This document shows, in pieces, positions 17,639 through 27,156 of a DNA stretch of 64,000 nucleotides. The DNA lies in NCBI GenBank assembly GCA_003481745.1, contig QULP01000006.1, positions 127,754-191,753 on the forward strand, in the 5' to 3' direction. The notes under the pieces were generated by a model, which worked only from the letters and a program-made list of their open reading frames with translations, ran no database searches and was not told the origin of the DNA. The DNA is from Firmicutes bacterium OM04-13BH. GTDB taxonomy: Bacteria; Bacillota; Clostridia; Lachnospirales; Lachnospiraceae. The number at the start of each line of letters is the position of its first letter. Within the stretch, counting starts at the first letter, position 1. The position numbers and the translations under genes were made by a program.

Positions 17639-20600
17639 TTACTTTCCACAGCACTCCACAATGGCTTTTTCCACATTTTCTATCTGAAATGGTTTTGCCA
17701 GATGTGCGGTCATGCCGGCTGCGAGACATTTTTTTGCATCTTCCTCAAATGCATTTGCTGTCATTGCAATGATCGGAATTGTTTTTGCATCTGCCCTCTC
17801 CATAGCACGAATCGCCTTTGTTGCTGCAATACCATCCATAACAGGCATCATGACATCCATCAATATGGCATCAAAAGTTCCCGGAGGATTATTTTCGAAG
17901 CACTCCACTGCCTGTCTGCCATTTTTTGCAACTGTAACCTTCGCACCGTCATCTGTCAGCAGCATTTCTACGATTTCTGCATTAAGATCATTATCCTCGG
18001 CTACCAGCAGATGCAGTCCACAAATATCATATTTCTCTACAATTTTCTCATCCTTTTTCTGTTTCTCTGCAATCTCAAAGGGAATGGTAACGACAAACAC
18101 AGACCCAACTTTCTCCTGACTTGTCACTTCAATACTTCCATTCATCTGCTCAATCAATCCCTTAGTGATCGCCATCCCCAGACCGGTTCCCTGGTAAACA
18201 CTACGGGCATCTGTTTTCTCCTGTGAGAACGGATCAAAAATGCGGCTCAGGAATTCTGCACTCATCCCTATACCTGTATCAGAAATCGTCCATCTGTATG
18301 TACAAATCCCATCATGTACATCTGCCGCCTCCATTACCGTAGTAATCTTTCCTCCCGGCCGGTTATACTTAATACAGTTTCCATAGATGTTCAGAAAAAT
18401 CTGGCGAAGATGCAGTGAGCTTCCATAGACATAAGGATAGGGAATATCCTCCTTATTTTTCTCATAAATCCACTGAATATTCTCATCTGCTGCCTTGTGA
18501 GTAATAATGCTCTCAATCTCATAGACCAGATCTTTGAGACAGATATATTCATGAGTCAGAACAATATGACCTTCCTCTATTTTACTCATCTGCAGAACAT
18601 CATTGATAAGGGAAAGCAAATAATCTGCTGCTATCTTCATCTTTTTATGATTTTCCTGTATCAGTGCCTTATCCTCAAAATGGTTCTCATCAATCTTTAA
18701 CAGACCAATAATACCATTCAAAGGTGTCCTGATATCATGGCTCATACGACTGAGGAAATTCGTTTTTGCCCTGCTCTCGGCACGCATCTCATTGAATGCA
18801 GCCTGAAGGCGCGCCTGTTCCTGTTCATCACGTTCATGTCTCTGTGTGGTATCCTGCAGCAGAATGATCGCATAGATCATAGGGATCTCAGCAAGGATTT
18901 CTGTATCAAACACTACCATACTGGTCATAAGCACTGTTTTCTGTACCCATCGGATACTTCCATCGTCTTCGCAGACACAATATTCTACAGATATATGTGT
19001 TTCTCCGTTCTCAAACCTCTTACGAAGCTTTTCACAATTATCTGTCATGCAGTAACCGGCAATTGTTTCCTGAGTGACTTTTTTCTCATATTCCCAGCAG
19101 TAATCCTGATAAGAGTGCGGAAGCGAATAATCCATAAAAAGTTCCCGGCTCTTCTGCTCTTTTCCATTCAGTACGATCCTTCTTTCCAGAACATCCTTTG
19201 TCAGATTTACTGTATAGATCACATCTGACAATTCCAGAAGCGCATCCACATAGCTGTCATTTTCCAAGATAGACTGTTTCAACTGTTCATAATAAAGCTG
19301 CAACTGCTCTTTTGCACCTGTCTGACCTTCAGAAGTCTTTCGGATAGTTTCAAATGCCAGGAGAAAATGATGCAGCTTTTTATCCTCATCCCAGTCCACC
19401 GGAATCAACGTCAGACGATTATATGCCCCCTGTTTTCCGGTATTATACTCATATTCCAGCACATCTTCCTTCGTATGCATCTTCCTTTGAAGCTCAGAAA
19501 TCTGCAGCCCTTCGCAGATATCTACCTGACAGGAACTTTCAACATGTTCCTCTATGATCTGTTCCACTGCTCCGGAATATGCACCGTCAGAAGCCAGGAA
19601 AAAATTCTCGCTGGAACGAATCGCCCGATAGGTATCCATCCTGGCATCACAGTACAGGCAGTCTGAGAAGTTACTGCCATGCTGATTAAGCAGCTTTAAC
19701 AGCTGATATCCCTGATTTCTTTCTGCTGTAGCCTCTTCTCGTTTCACATGATTTTTATTGATATACATGTTTTTGTCTGCGCAGTTAAACAGTTCTCTCA
19801 TTGTACTTCCGGGAAAATCACCGGCCAATGCAAATCCCACCGCATAACTTAAGGGTGTATCCGGATACACTCTGGATTCCTCTGTCATATCTCTGCGCAC
19901 CTTTTCAAGACACTGTGTCATTTGTTCCCTGTCCAATCCATGGGTAACTGCAAGAAATTCATCTCCACCTGCTCTTCCCACAAACTGCTCAGCCGGCATG
20001 GAATCTCGCAGACAGATAGCAAATCTACGGATATAGGCATCACCGGCTTCATGTCCTCTGCTGTCATTAATACGCCGGAGATTATTAAGATCAAAACTGC
20101 ATACACCGATATCTGCATCCGGTTCTTCCTCATTCAGCAATTCTTCACATTTATTTTTGTTCGGAAGTCCCGTCGCATCATCCAGATATACCTTTCGCTG
20201 CAGCAAACGGTTCATTGCAGCATATTGTATTGCTTTGATAAACTCATATCCGATCAATAGCATCAATACAACAATATCTGCCGTGATATATTTTTCAAGC
20301 AATGATAAGGATGTGGCTTTTTTCTGCGAATATTTTTCGGCCAGACCTGTTGCTTCATCACAGATTACAAAGAAGTCCTCACTTCTGGATATAATATCTG
20401 TTTTTTCATATCCTTCAGACCGCCCCAAACAGATTTCGTTATACAGGTCAGAAAAGCCTTCGTCCAGTTCCTGCATTTTATTCTGAAAATCCTTATCATT
20501 CAAATATACCAGATTCAGTTTGGTATTTCCATCGCGCAGACCACCAATGAAAGACCTTACCTCCTGGATCATTGCATCGTCCTGTTCCCCGGCAACCTCC

Positions 20601-20785
20601 AGCTTGATGATCCTCTGTGTCTCTCCACGAACTAAACCAGTATAATTTACAATACGGGCCGTTCCCTGAATATCAGAAACAATTCTCATCATTATAATAA
20701 TAAGGATAGCCAGAATAACTGCCAGAACACCAATACTGACCTGAATAATAGTGGATTTCTTTTTCTTATTCTTTACTTCAGACAT
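17639..20785 (-). CDS. Hybrid GGDEF-histidine kinase-receiver signalling protein
   Basis: I place the start at ATG 20785 (MSEVKNKKKK, behind AAGGGGGAGG), giving 1048 aa; the longer frame upstream is the antiphase PAP2 remnant. Order: membrane segment 13-36, extracytoplasmic helical sensor, membrane segment about 166-184, GGDEF domain with intact AGGDEF (272-277). Then a PAS-like region (about 505-650), HisKA with SHDIRTPLN (His683), and HATPase with the N-box Asn803, DTGIG 836-840 and GTGLG. A receiver domain follows with Asp977 in LMDVMMPVMDG and Lys in HLAKPF. No DNA-binding output is present. It could make c-di-GMP and relay phosphate. No partner regulator is adjacent. Confidence 0.9.
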   Translation of the reverse strand: MSEVKNKKKKSTIIQVSIGVLAVILAILIIIMMRIVSDIQGTARIVNYTGLVRGETQRIIKLEVAGEQDDAMIQEVRSFIGGLRDGNTKLNLVYLNDKDFQNKMQELDEGFSDLYNEICLGRSEGYEKTDIISRSEDFFVICDEATGLAEKYSQKKATSLSLLEKYITADIVVLMLLIGYEFIKAIQYAAMNRLLQRKVYLDDATGLPNKNKCEELLNEEEPDADIGVCSFDLNNLRRINDSRGHEAGDAYIRRFAICLRDSMPAEQFVGRAGGDEFLAVTHGLDREQMTQCLEKVRRDMTEESRVYPDTPLSYAVGFALAGDFPGSTMRELFNCADKNMYINKNHVKREEATAERNQGYQLLKLLNQHGSNFSDCLYCDARMDTYRAIRSSENFFLASDGAYSGAVEQIIEEHVESSCQVDICEGLQISELQRKMHTKEDVLEYEYNTGKQGAYNRLTLIPVDWDEDKKLHHFLLAFETIRKTSEGQTGAKEQLQLYYEQLKQSILENDSYVDALLELSDVIYTVNLTKDVLERRIVLNGKEQKSRELFMDYSLPHSYQDYCWEYEKKVTQETIAGYCMTDNCEKLRKRFENGETHISVEYCVCEDDGSIRWVQKTVLMTSMVVFDTEILAEIPMIYAIILLQDTTQRHERDEQEQARLQAAFNEMRAESRAKTNFLSRMSHDIRTPLNGIIGLLKIDENHFEDKALIQENHKKMKIAADYLLSLINDVLQMSKIEEGHIVLTHEYICLKDLVYEIESIITHKAADENIQWIYEKNKEDIPYPYVYGSSLHLRQIFLNIYGNCIKYNRPGGKITTVMEAADVHDGICTYRWTISDTGIGMSAEFLSRIFDPFSQEKTDARSVYQGTGLGMAITKGLIEQMNGSIEVTSQEKVGSVFVVTIPFEIAEKQKKDEKIVEKYDICGLHLLVAEDNDLNAEIVEMLLTDDGAKVTVAKNGRQAVECFENNPPGTFDAILMDVMMPVMDGIAATKAIRAMERADAKTIPIIAMTANAFEEDAKKCLAAGMTAHLAKPFQIENVEKAIVECCGK

Positions 20786-20934
20786 GCTCCTCCCCCTTCT
20801 TGTTCTATTCTGTAAAAAATGACCTGAATGAACCGATATCCCAGATATCCTGATATAGCGCCTGCCAGAGCTCCGCCAAGAACATCTGTGGGATAATGCA
20901 CATATCTTTTCTCCCATTTTTTCAGCATATGCAT
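20773..20934 (-). pseudogene. Truncated PAP2-family phosphatase, C-terminal remnant
   Basis: The 53-codon frame beginning MHMLKKWEKR contains VHYPTDVLGGALAGAISGY, the third conserved motif and last membrane helix of PAP2 (phosphatidic acid phosphatase/undecaprenyl pyrophosphatase type) proteins. Everything N-terminal is missing, and an in-frame stop lies just upstream. It overlaps the kinase start by 13 bases in another frame, so it once preceded the kinase in an operon. The break lies about 50 bases from the second 27-bp repeat copy. Confidence 0.75.
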
Positions 20935-20983
20935 TATTTTACCCTACTTTCTCCTGTATGCCTACTCAAATTTTAATGTATTT

Positions 20984-21010
20984 ACTATAAATGAGCAAGT
21001 TCGTGATTTT
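20984..21010 (+). repeat. 27-bp direct repeat, copy 2
   Basis: Identical to 17419-17445 and in the same orientation. The match stops at both ends (the flanking bases differ soon after). It sits immediately beside the truncated end of the PAP2 gene. Confidence 0.85.
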
Positions 21011-21110
21011 ACATAAAAAGAAAGACACCTTAAATCGTTCATGTTGTATAATGAAAGTGACGAAACACACATTGCAACATTCACGAAAGAAGGTGCCTCT
21101 CGCAAATTCT
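21011..21110 (+). mobile_element. Possible insertion-sequence end remnant
   Basis: The stretch has TTGTATAATG, a -10-like box, then AAAGAAGGTGCC, resembling a ribosome site, but no open frame follows. GACACCTT and AAGGTGCC form an imperfect inverted pair. With the adjacent 27-bp repeat and the truncated PAP2 gene, this looks like the leftover 5' end of an insertion element whose transposase is gone. The family cannot be assigned. Confidence 0.35.
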
Positions 21111-21126
21111 TAAAATATAAAACAAA

Positions 21127-21158
21127 AAATACACCCCTGTCTTACCCTTAAACAGGAG
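21127..21158 (-). terminator. Terminator of the ABC exporter operon
   Basis: On the minus strand CTCCTGT and ACAGGGG form a stem with an 11-base loop, followed by TGTATTTTTTG. It lies about 15 bases after the lipoprotein stop codon. Confidence 0.7.
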
Positions 21159-21172
21159 CGTATTCTACATTT

Positions 21173-23341
21173 CTATTTTTTTATCTCCTCTGTCTCGATA
21201 ATAAACCGTACACTTCCGCTCTGCCCTTCGTAAATCCCTCCAAAGTTCTGGTACTCGGCATCTACTTTTTTAAGACCTCGTATCTTTGTTGTCAAATTTG
21301 TCAGGTCATCACCTGCAAGGTCGGTTAATTTCTGAATGGCTTCTTTATCAAACTCTGCAAATCCTTCATCTAAAGCTTTCATCCCATCTATCAATGCCTG
21401 ATAACCACTGTCGAGAGCACTTCCGGCACTGCTTAACTGGTCTGTTCCTTCACTTAAACTCTGACCGCCCACGTATAGCTGACCGATTCCATCTGAAAAT
21501 GCACTGATTCCGGTGTTTAACTGACTGCTTCCTTTAGCAAGCTGCTCGGCTGCATTTTGAATCGTCTCCATTCCTTCCTGCAAGGTCTGCATCTGTTCCG
21601 GAAGTCCTCCAAGCAATTCCGCTGCTTCTCCAAGTGCCTGCATCTGAGCCTGCATATCCGTCAAAATCGCTGGAAGGGCACTGGTATCCACGCTTAAATC
21701 CGGAATATTAAGTTCCGGAATCGAAAGCAGGGTCTGCACTGCCTCTTCCGTTTTTTCTCTGGCTTCTTTTGTCAGCTCGGTATCCTTAGCATTTTCCTTT
21801 AACTGGGTTTCCAGACTGCTCTTTAATCCCTCTTTTAAAATTTCCTGTTCTTCTTCACTTAAGGAAGTTTCCTGCATCGTCTCATTAAGAGCTGCCTCTA
21901 CTGCTGAATCTATCTGTGCTTCCCTCTGCGCCTTTGCATCATTTTCAATTGCATCCCAGTCAATCGCTCCCAATGTATTTTTTACAGCCTCAACATCGTT
22001 TTGAACCGTTGTCTGATAAGTCACTGCCTCTGTCACAAAGTTTTCAACCGTTTGAAGCTGAGTCTGTAATTGGGTCAGGGCTGTATTTAATTTCTGGTCA
22101 TCTGCAACTAATGCGACCATTGCATTTTCTACTCCGCTAAAATCAACCCCACTCTGACCGGAAGCATTTCCGAATGAAATCGCTGACAAGCTGTTTGAAA
22201 ATTGGCACAATCCGTCTGTTAATGCCTGAGCTCCGCTTCCAAGCGCCGTCTTGTTTTCATTTAATACCTGCATTCCACTCTTTAAGGCATCCACTCCTTC
22301 TTTTAAAGAGTCAACTCCGCTTAGATACTGCTTCATATACTCATCATAGGTTTTCATTCCATCTAAAAGCTTGCCACTGCCGTCTTTTAATTTTCCTGAA
22401 GCCTCTTGAATTTTATCCATGTTATCGGAAGTTTCATCCAAATCATCGAGATTCTCTTCATCTAAATCACTCAAAAGTCCAGAAGAAAATACCGTCGCTG
22501 TAAAATCCAGTTCAAAATCCGTTACATCTGCTGTCACTTCCACATATTCCGGAAGCTCAATATCTTTCGTCAGCTCAGAATCGGAGAGATTCAGATTTTC
22601 GGAAAGTCCGGGGCAGGCATATCCAATAATCAAATTCTGTCCATCCAATGAAATAACTTTTCCATTTTTTACTTCGATATTTGTTGCATTATCCTCTGAT
22701 AAAAGCAGGGCAGAAATCGCTGCAAACGGAACAGGAAGTTCCACTTTTTTTCCATTTACATTCGTCTCTTCTTTGGTATGATTTTCATAATCAAAACGAA
22801 TCTTAAGTGAGCCGCTTTTTCCTGCCAGCTCTTTTGGAGTAATTTCTTTATCATCCAGAAAATAGCTGATTTGAACTGTTACCGGAAGCTGTTCACTGCT
22901 CTTTCCTTCATATTTAATGTCTTCTCCCTGATTGTCCCAGAGAATTGTTCCATCCGATTGTCTGGTATATTCTTCGTCCCCTTTTATATTTTTGATATCG
23001 GTCAGATTCGAATAATCCTGAATCTTCTTCTCATTTTTATTTTTTAAAACTGTATTTACGGTAATCTCATTTACTGTTCCGTCCGCGTCTGCCTTTGCAT
23101 ATACCGTTTCTGTTTTATCTTTTTCTCCATCGGACTGCTTCTCACTGCTTTGTTCTTTTGTATCATTATCCTTTTGAGACTTTGTTTCCCCCTGTGTATT
23201 TCCAGAGGTTTTATCCACATTTTCCTTATCGGAAGAGTTATCCACACTGCAGGCAGTCAGTCCAAGAACCACAGCCGTTCCGATTCCAAGAGATTTTTTC
23301 CACAATGCATTTCCTATTTTCTTTTCCACTTTTTCTCCCAC
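21173..23341 (-). CDS. Heptad-repeat lipoprotein of an ABC export operon
   Basis: The 722-aa protein has a hydrophobic leader and lipobox LTAC (Cys31), so it should be lipid-anchored outside the membrane. After an acidic Ser/Asp-rich linker come beta-rich domains (about 75-300). A long region follows with xxxLxxG heptads (for example KLKDGSGKLLDGM, QALTDGLCQF, SQLNTGISAFSDGIGQL), the pattern found in YhgE/Pip-type and MmpL-associated proteins. There is no C-terminal membrane segment, unlike YhgE. It is last in an operon with an FtsX-type permease and its ATPase, three bases from the permease stop, and probably forms an extracytoplasmic arm of that exporter. Confidence 0.8.
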   Translation of the reverse strand: MGEKVEKKIGNALWKKSLGIGTAVVLGLTACSVDNSSDKENVDKTSGNTQGETKSQKDNDTKEQSSEKQSDGEKDKTETVYAKADADGTVNEITVNTVLKNKNEKKIQDYSNLTDIKNIKGDEEYTRQSDGTILWDNQGEDIKYEGKSSEQLPVTVQISYFLDDKEITPKELAGKSGSLKIRFDYENHTKEETNVNGKKVELPVPFAAISALLLSEDNATNIEVKNGKVISLDGQNLIIGYACPGLSENLNLSDSELTKDIELPEYVEVTADVTDFELDFTATVFSSGLLSDLDEENLDDLDETSDNMDKIQEASGKLKDGSGKLLDGMKTYDEYMKQYLSGVDSLKEGVDALKSGMQVLNENKTALGSGAQALTDGLCQFSNSLSAISFGNASGQSGVDFSGVENAMVALVADDQKLNTALTQLQTQLQTVENFVTEAVTYQTTVQNDVEAVKNTLGAIDWDAIENDAKAQREAQIDSAVEAALNETMQETSLSEEEQEILKEGLKSSLETQLKENAKDTELTKEAREKTEEAVQTLLSIPELNIPDLSVDTSALPAILTDMQAQMQALGEAAELLGGLPEQMQTLQEGMETIQNAAEQLAKGSSQLNTGISAFSDGIGQLYVGGQSLSEGTDQLSSAGSALDSGYQALIDGMKALDEGFAEFDKEAIQKLTDLAGDDLTNLTTKIRGLKKVDAEYQNFGGIYEGQSGSVRFIIETEEIKK

Positions 23342-23344
23342 CTT

Positions 23345-25672
23345 TCACTCTACATTTTTCAAGGCTTCTTCCATCGGAATCTTTCGCACTTTCCGATATT
23401 CGATGACTGCAACTACTGCGTAGGTTAAAATTCCGATTGCAAACATTTCCGGAAACAGTGTCGGACTTACATAAAATGGAATCCATCCGCTCATACTTGT
23501 CATCATCATCTGATAAAAAATGATTTCCATCAAACTTTTTTCCAGCGGAAGCGTGATAATCAGAAGCAGTGCCGTTACAATCGAAGTTGGTATAATGTAA
23601 AGTCTCGCAATCTCTGCATTGCTGTAACCTAAAATTTTTGCCATTGAAATCGACTGCGCATTTTTCTCAATGACAATCTTAGAAAGCAGATAGATGACAA
23701 CCATAAAGATGACAATCGCAAAACCATCCACCATATACATCATGCTGCCCATTGATACAGTAAGCTGTCTTGAAATCTTCGTTAAACTTTCCAAATCAAT
23801 CACAGACGAAATATATTTTTCATCAATATCTGTAATCTCACTGTCTGATAAATATCCGCTGAAATAATCATTTCCCAAATCAAAGGTTCGGTTCAATTGT
23901 TCGATTGGCATAAATACGCATAAACCGCCCTCATAATCATAAATTCCGCCTACCGTAAATTCATACTGTGTATCTTCATAGCTTTCTCTTAATGTTATCA
24001 CATCGCCTTTTTTTACTTTATACTTATCAGAGTACGCTTTGGAAACCAGCACTTCGTCTCCATCTGTATCTTCAAGTGGAATGTAACAGCTGTCCGACTT
24101 TACTCCATAGAGCATAATTTCATCAGTTTTATACTCACTATCCAAAGTCTTTAAAGAATACGCACTAAATTTTTCTGCATCTTCATTGTCCGTCTGAACT
24201 TGATATTCAAAATACATTAAATTCATCAGGCTTTCTAATTTATGTTCTTCATTCATCGCATTTAACGGTATATTTAAAATATACTGATAATTGCACAACA
24301 AATTCTTTTCGATTTCTGTTTGATAATGATTTAAAACCTGCGGAAGCATCAACCCAAACATCAAGAGCAGGTTTGCAAATAGAATTCCGACTGTAAGCAC
24401 AACATAATTGCTGACATTCTGGAAAATCACACGAAGCCGGAATCTTGAGAAAAATGGAATCCTGGCACTCAACGGTAATGTATATTTTTGTTTTCTTTTC
24501 TTTAAATCCCTTCTTAAAAATTTGAGAGGGGACAACGATAATGTTCTTTTTAATAGGAAGAAATTAATCACTGCCATCAAAAAAACCGGTACAATTGTCG
24601 TCATCACAAAGGCTTCACCGTTCCATAATGTCACATAAGTCGGCAGACTGTAGCTTCCATAATACATGCCTGCGCAGACATTTTTCAGAACCGTATAACC
24701 TAAAATATTTCCGACCACCGCTCCCGCAAATGTAACCAGCATCGGTGCAGTCATATAGTGAAGAATCAGTTCCCGCCTGGTATAACCCGAAGCCCTTAAT
24801 GTTCCGATTACTGTAGACTCTTTATGTATCGTATTACTGATTGTAATTCCAAATACAAAGGCAAGAATTGCAATTACAATATAAAGCAGGATAATCATCA
24901 TCATACGGTCACTGCCCATATCTTCACCGGTAAATTGAATCGCCTGATTACTGTAACGTGGAACAAATGTTTCAAGGCTGACTTCACTATTTAAGACTTT
25001 CATAAAATCTTCTGCCACATTTTTTTCTTCCGTCTCGCCTTTTGGCTCTGTTCCATATTTCCAGGAATAATTACAAATCATGTTGTCCGTATTAAAAGTA
25101 TCAAACGCCTCCTCAGTTACAATTCCGACACCAAATTTTACCGCATCAAACATTGAATCATTATTGTCCGAAAACAGACAGCTATAATCCGAAAGTGCCA
25201 CAAGCCCTGTAATTTTCCACTCTCTTCTACCTTCCTCTTCGGTAATGATATCTCCTACAGACAACTCATTGTTATCCGCATACATACGGTCAATTGCGAT
25301 TTCATCTGCTGATTCTGGAAATTCTCCTTTCATCAGGCAGACACGATTAACTTCTTCACGATTTTTAAAAATTCGCATCGTACTTCCATTTGTCAGCACC
25401 GGCTCTGCATAAAAATTTTCATACAATGTCACATCTGACTTTGCTATTTCTTTCTGCTGTGCACGGTTCACTTTTTCTTTTACCGTGAAATTCCCATCTT
25501 CAATATTATATTTCTCAAAACTTTCATTGTAAGCAGTCAGCATACTTCCATCTGCTACAAGAAAACCAGATACAAATCCAATAATGCTCATTAACAGAAA
25601 GAAAATAACAAAATATTTCCCTGCCTCACCTTTCAGCTCACGAAACAGCCTCTTTCTTAAAGGATTTTTCAT
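23345..25672 (-). CDS. FtsX/MacB-type ABC transporter permease
   Basis: The 775-aa protein has an N-terminal membrane helix (about 18-40), a large extracytoplasmic MacB-PCD-like domain (about 40-255), and three membrane helices (about 258-390). A second fused half follows with another periplasmic-type domain and three C-terminal helices (about 650-765), which is two FtsX repeats. The second conserved loop GTLRASGYTRRELILHY and the later MAKILGYSNAEIARLY are the paired coupling motifs that contact the ATPase. It should export or extract a lipid, peptide or drug-like substrate, which is not determined. Confidence 0.88.
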   Translation of the reverse strand: MKNPLRKRLFRELKGEAGKYFVIFFLLMSIIGFVSGFLVADGSMLTAYNESFEKYNIEDGNFTVKEKVNRAQQKEIAKSDVTLYENFYAEPVLTNGSTMRIFKNREEVNRVCLMKGEFPESADEIAIDRMYADNNELSVGDIITEEEGRREWKITGLVALSDYSCLFSDNNDSMFDAVKFGVGIVTEEAFDTFNTDNMICNYSWKYGTEPKGETEEKNVAEDFMKVLNSEVSLETFVPRYSNQAIQFTGEDMGSDRMMMIILLYIVIAILAFVFGITISNTIHKESTVIGTLRASGYTRRELILHYMTAPMLVTFAGAVVGNILGYTVLKNVCAGMYYGSYSLPTYVTLWNGEAFVMTTIVPVFLMAVINFFLLKRTLSLSPLKFLRRDLKKRKQKYTLPLSARIPFFSRFRLRVIFQNVSNYVVLTVGILFANLLLMFGLMLPQVLNHYQTEIEKNLLCNYQYILNIPLNAMNEEHKLESLMNLMYFEYQVQTDNEDAEKFSAYSLKTLDSEYKTDEIMLYGVKSDSCYIPLEDTDGDEVLVSKAYSDKYKVKKGDVITLRESYEDTQYEFTVGGIYDYEGGLCVFMPIEQLNRTFDLGNDYFSGYLSDSEITDIDEKYISSVIDLESLTKISRQLTVSMGSMMYMVDGFAIVIFMVVIYLLSKIVIEKNAQSISMAKILGYSNAEIARLYIIPTSIVTALLLIITLPLEKSLMEIIFYQMMMTSMSGWIPFYVSPTLFPEMFAIGILTYAVVAVIEYRKVRKIPMEEALKNVE

Positions 25673-25700
25673 TTTTTCCTGTCACTCCCCTATTTCCCAT

Positions 25701-26399
25701 TTACCACTCTAAATCCTGGGCACTTACACGTGCTTCATTCACATAATTCTTCCGAATCATTCCATCTCGCAGACGCACCACACGATCCGCCATATCTTTG
25801 ATGGCATCGTTATGCGTTACCATGATAATTGTATTGCCATATTTTTGATTTACGGTCTCAATTAATTTTAAGATTTCTTTTGAAGTTTTATAATCAAGCG
25901 CGCCTGTCGGTTCATCACAAAGCAAAATATCCGGATTTTTAATAATTGCACGCCCAATGGCAGTACGCTGCTGCTGACCACCCGAAAGCTGGTTCGGCAG
26001 TTTTTTGCGGTGTTCATACAATCCTAATGTACGCAGAAGTTCTTCCATCTCAAGCGGTTTGTCACTTAAATACGCCCCGACCTCAATGTTTTCCTGAACT
26101 GTCAGGTTTGGAATTAAGTTATACATCTGGAAAATATAACCCAGATGTTTTCTTCTGTATAACGTCAGACGCTTTTCATTCATGTTTGACATTTTTTCCC
26201 CATCAATGCAGATATCTCCACTGTCTGCCCCGTCGATTCCCCCGATGATATTTAATAATGTAGATTTTCCCGAACCCGACGGTCCAAGTAAAACACAAAA
26301 CTCTCCTCTGTTGATTTCCAGATTAATTCCCTTTAAGACCTCAACAAAACTGTCCCCCTGCCCAAAGGATTTTTTTATATCACGAATCTCAAGAAACAT
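25701..26399 (-). CDS. ABC transporter ATP-binding protein (MacB/LolD type)
   Basis: The 232-aa ATPase has Walker A GPSGSGKST, Q-loop FQMYNLIPNLTV, signature LSGGQQQR, Walker B ILLCDEPTGALD and the H-loop VTHN. The sequence GALDYKTS and the Q-loop context place it with LolD/MacB/FtsE-type ATPases that pair with FtsX-family permeases. It is the first gene of the three-gene operon. No TetR-type regulator is adjacent. Confidence 0.93.
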   Translation of the reverse strand: MFLEIRDIKKSFGQGDSFVEVLKGINLEINRGEFCVLLGPSGSGKSTLLNIIGGIDGADSGDICIDGEKMSNMNEKRLTLYRRKHLGYIFQMYNLIPNLTVQENIEVGAYLSDKPLEMEELLRTLGLYEHRKKLPNQLSGGQQQRTAIGRAIIKNPDILLCDEPTGALDYKTSKEILKLIETVNQKYGNTIIMVTHNDAIKDMADRVVRLRDGMIRKNYVNEARVSAQDLEW

Positions 26400-26492
26400 A
26401 GTTTGTTTTCTCTCCCTTATATTAGTTTATACTAACCATTGTAGCACCAGATGGTTTTTTCGTAAATAAAAAAGAATGTTTTAAATTAGTCT

Positions 26493-26521
26493 TTGTCACT
26501 CTATATTTTTTCTGCTATAAT
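26493..26521 (+). promoter_or_regulatory. Promoter of the TSCPD gene
   Basis: TTGTCA at 26493-26498 and TATAAT at 26516-26521 with exact 17-base spacing, about 50 bases upstream of the start codon. Confidence 0.7.
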
Positions 26522-26573
26522 GTGCGTAGACAAAAAATTATCTATTATTCTTAATTTTATGGAGGGCTTTAAA

Positions 26574-26825
26574 ATGACAGTATTTAATACAAAAGGTGTC
26601 TGTTCTCGTTCTATTGAAATTGAACTCGACGGTGACACTGTAAAATCAGTAAAATTCAATGGCGGATGCAATGGAAACACTCAGGGTGTTGCTGCTTTGG
26701 TAAAAGGAATGAAAGTAGATGAAGCAATCTCCCGCTTAAAAGGAATTGACTGCGGTGGCCGTGGCACATCCTGCCCGGATCAGCTTGCTAAAGCATTAGA
26801 ACAAATGAAAACCCAGAATGCATAA
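26574..26825 (+). CDS. TSCPD domain protein (TIGR03905 type)
   Basis: The 83-aa protein starts at ATG 26574 behind GGAGGGCTTTAAA; the longer frame from 26493 begins inside the promoter. Four conserved cysteines are seen: GVCSRS, NGGCNGN, GIDCGGRG and SCPDQL. The last forms the TSCPD signature, also found at the C-terminus of some ribonucleotide reductases. The pattern suggests metal binding. The function of the stand-alone form is not established. It stands alone between terminators. Confidence 0.85.
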   Translation: MTVFNTKGVCSRSIEIELDGDTVKSVKFNGGCNGNTQGVAALVKGMKVDEAISRLKGIDCGGRGTSCPDQLAKALEQMKTQNA

Positions 26826-26832
26826 AGCATAG

Positions 26833-26877
26833 AAAAAGAGTGGTTCTGAATCCTTTTTTCAGAATCACTCTTTTTTT
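26833..26877. terminator. Bidirectional terminator
   Basis: AAAGAGTGGTTCTGAA and TTCAGAATCACTCTTT form a long stem with A- and T-runs on the outside. It serves both the TSCPD gene (plus) and the DUF6171 gene (minus), which converge here. Confidence 0.9.
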
Positions 26878-27156
26878 CTACCATCTCTTTTCAACTGCCG
26901 GACAGTGATTTTTCTTCATCACTGCCCGCATTTCCACGAAACACCCACAGATTCGACACATTCCACTCAGCAGATTATCACACTCCTTACATTTTGCAAG
27001 GCGGTTTTGATACTTCTCATCTTCTACTTTTAAATCTTTGTCTATCTGTGCGATGTACTTTCGCAAATCTGTAAAATACTCGCCTTCATCCATATCCTGC
27101 AGAAGACATTTTCTACAGATTTTTCTATACGATGGCTCTTTCTCTATCTGTCCCAT
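26878..27156 (-). CDS. DUF6171-like zinc-ribbon protein
   Basis: The 92-aa basic protein has paired cysteine motifs CRKCLL near the N-terminus and CKECDNLLSGMCRICGCFVE near the C-terminus, followed by the conserved ending AVMKKNHCPAVEK. This is the pattern I associate with DUF6171. It probably binds zinc. It overlaps the 3' end of the upstream metallo-hydrolase gene by 13 bases, so the two are co-transcribed. The role is unknown. Confidence 0.75.
   Translation of the reverse strand: MGQIEKEPSYRKICRKCLLQDMDEGEYFTDLRKYIAQIDKDLKVEDEKYQNRLAKCKECDNLLSGMCRICGCFVEMRAVMKKNHCPAVEKRW

Noticed and set aside
20786..20917. N-terminal extension of the hybrid kinase
   Set aside because: The extension is the antiphase reading of the PAP2 remnant. 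The ATG at 20785 has a strong ribosome site.
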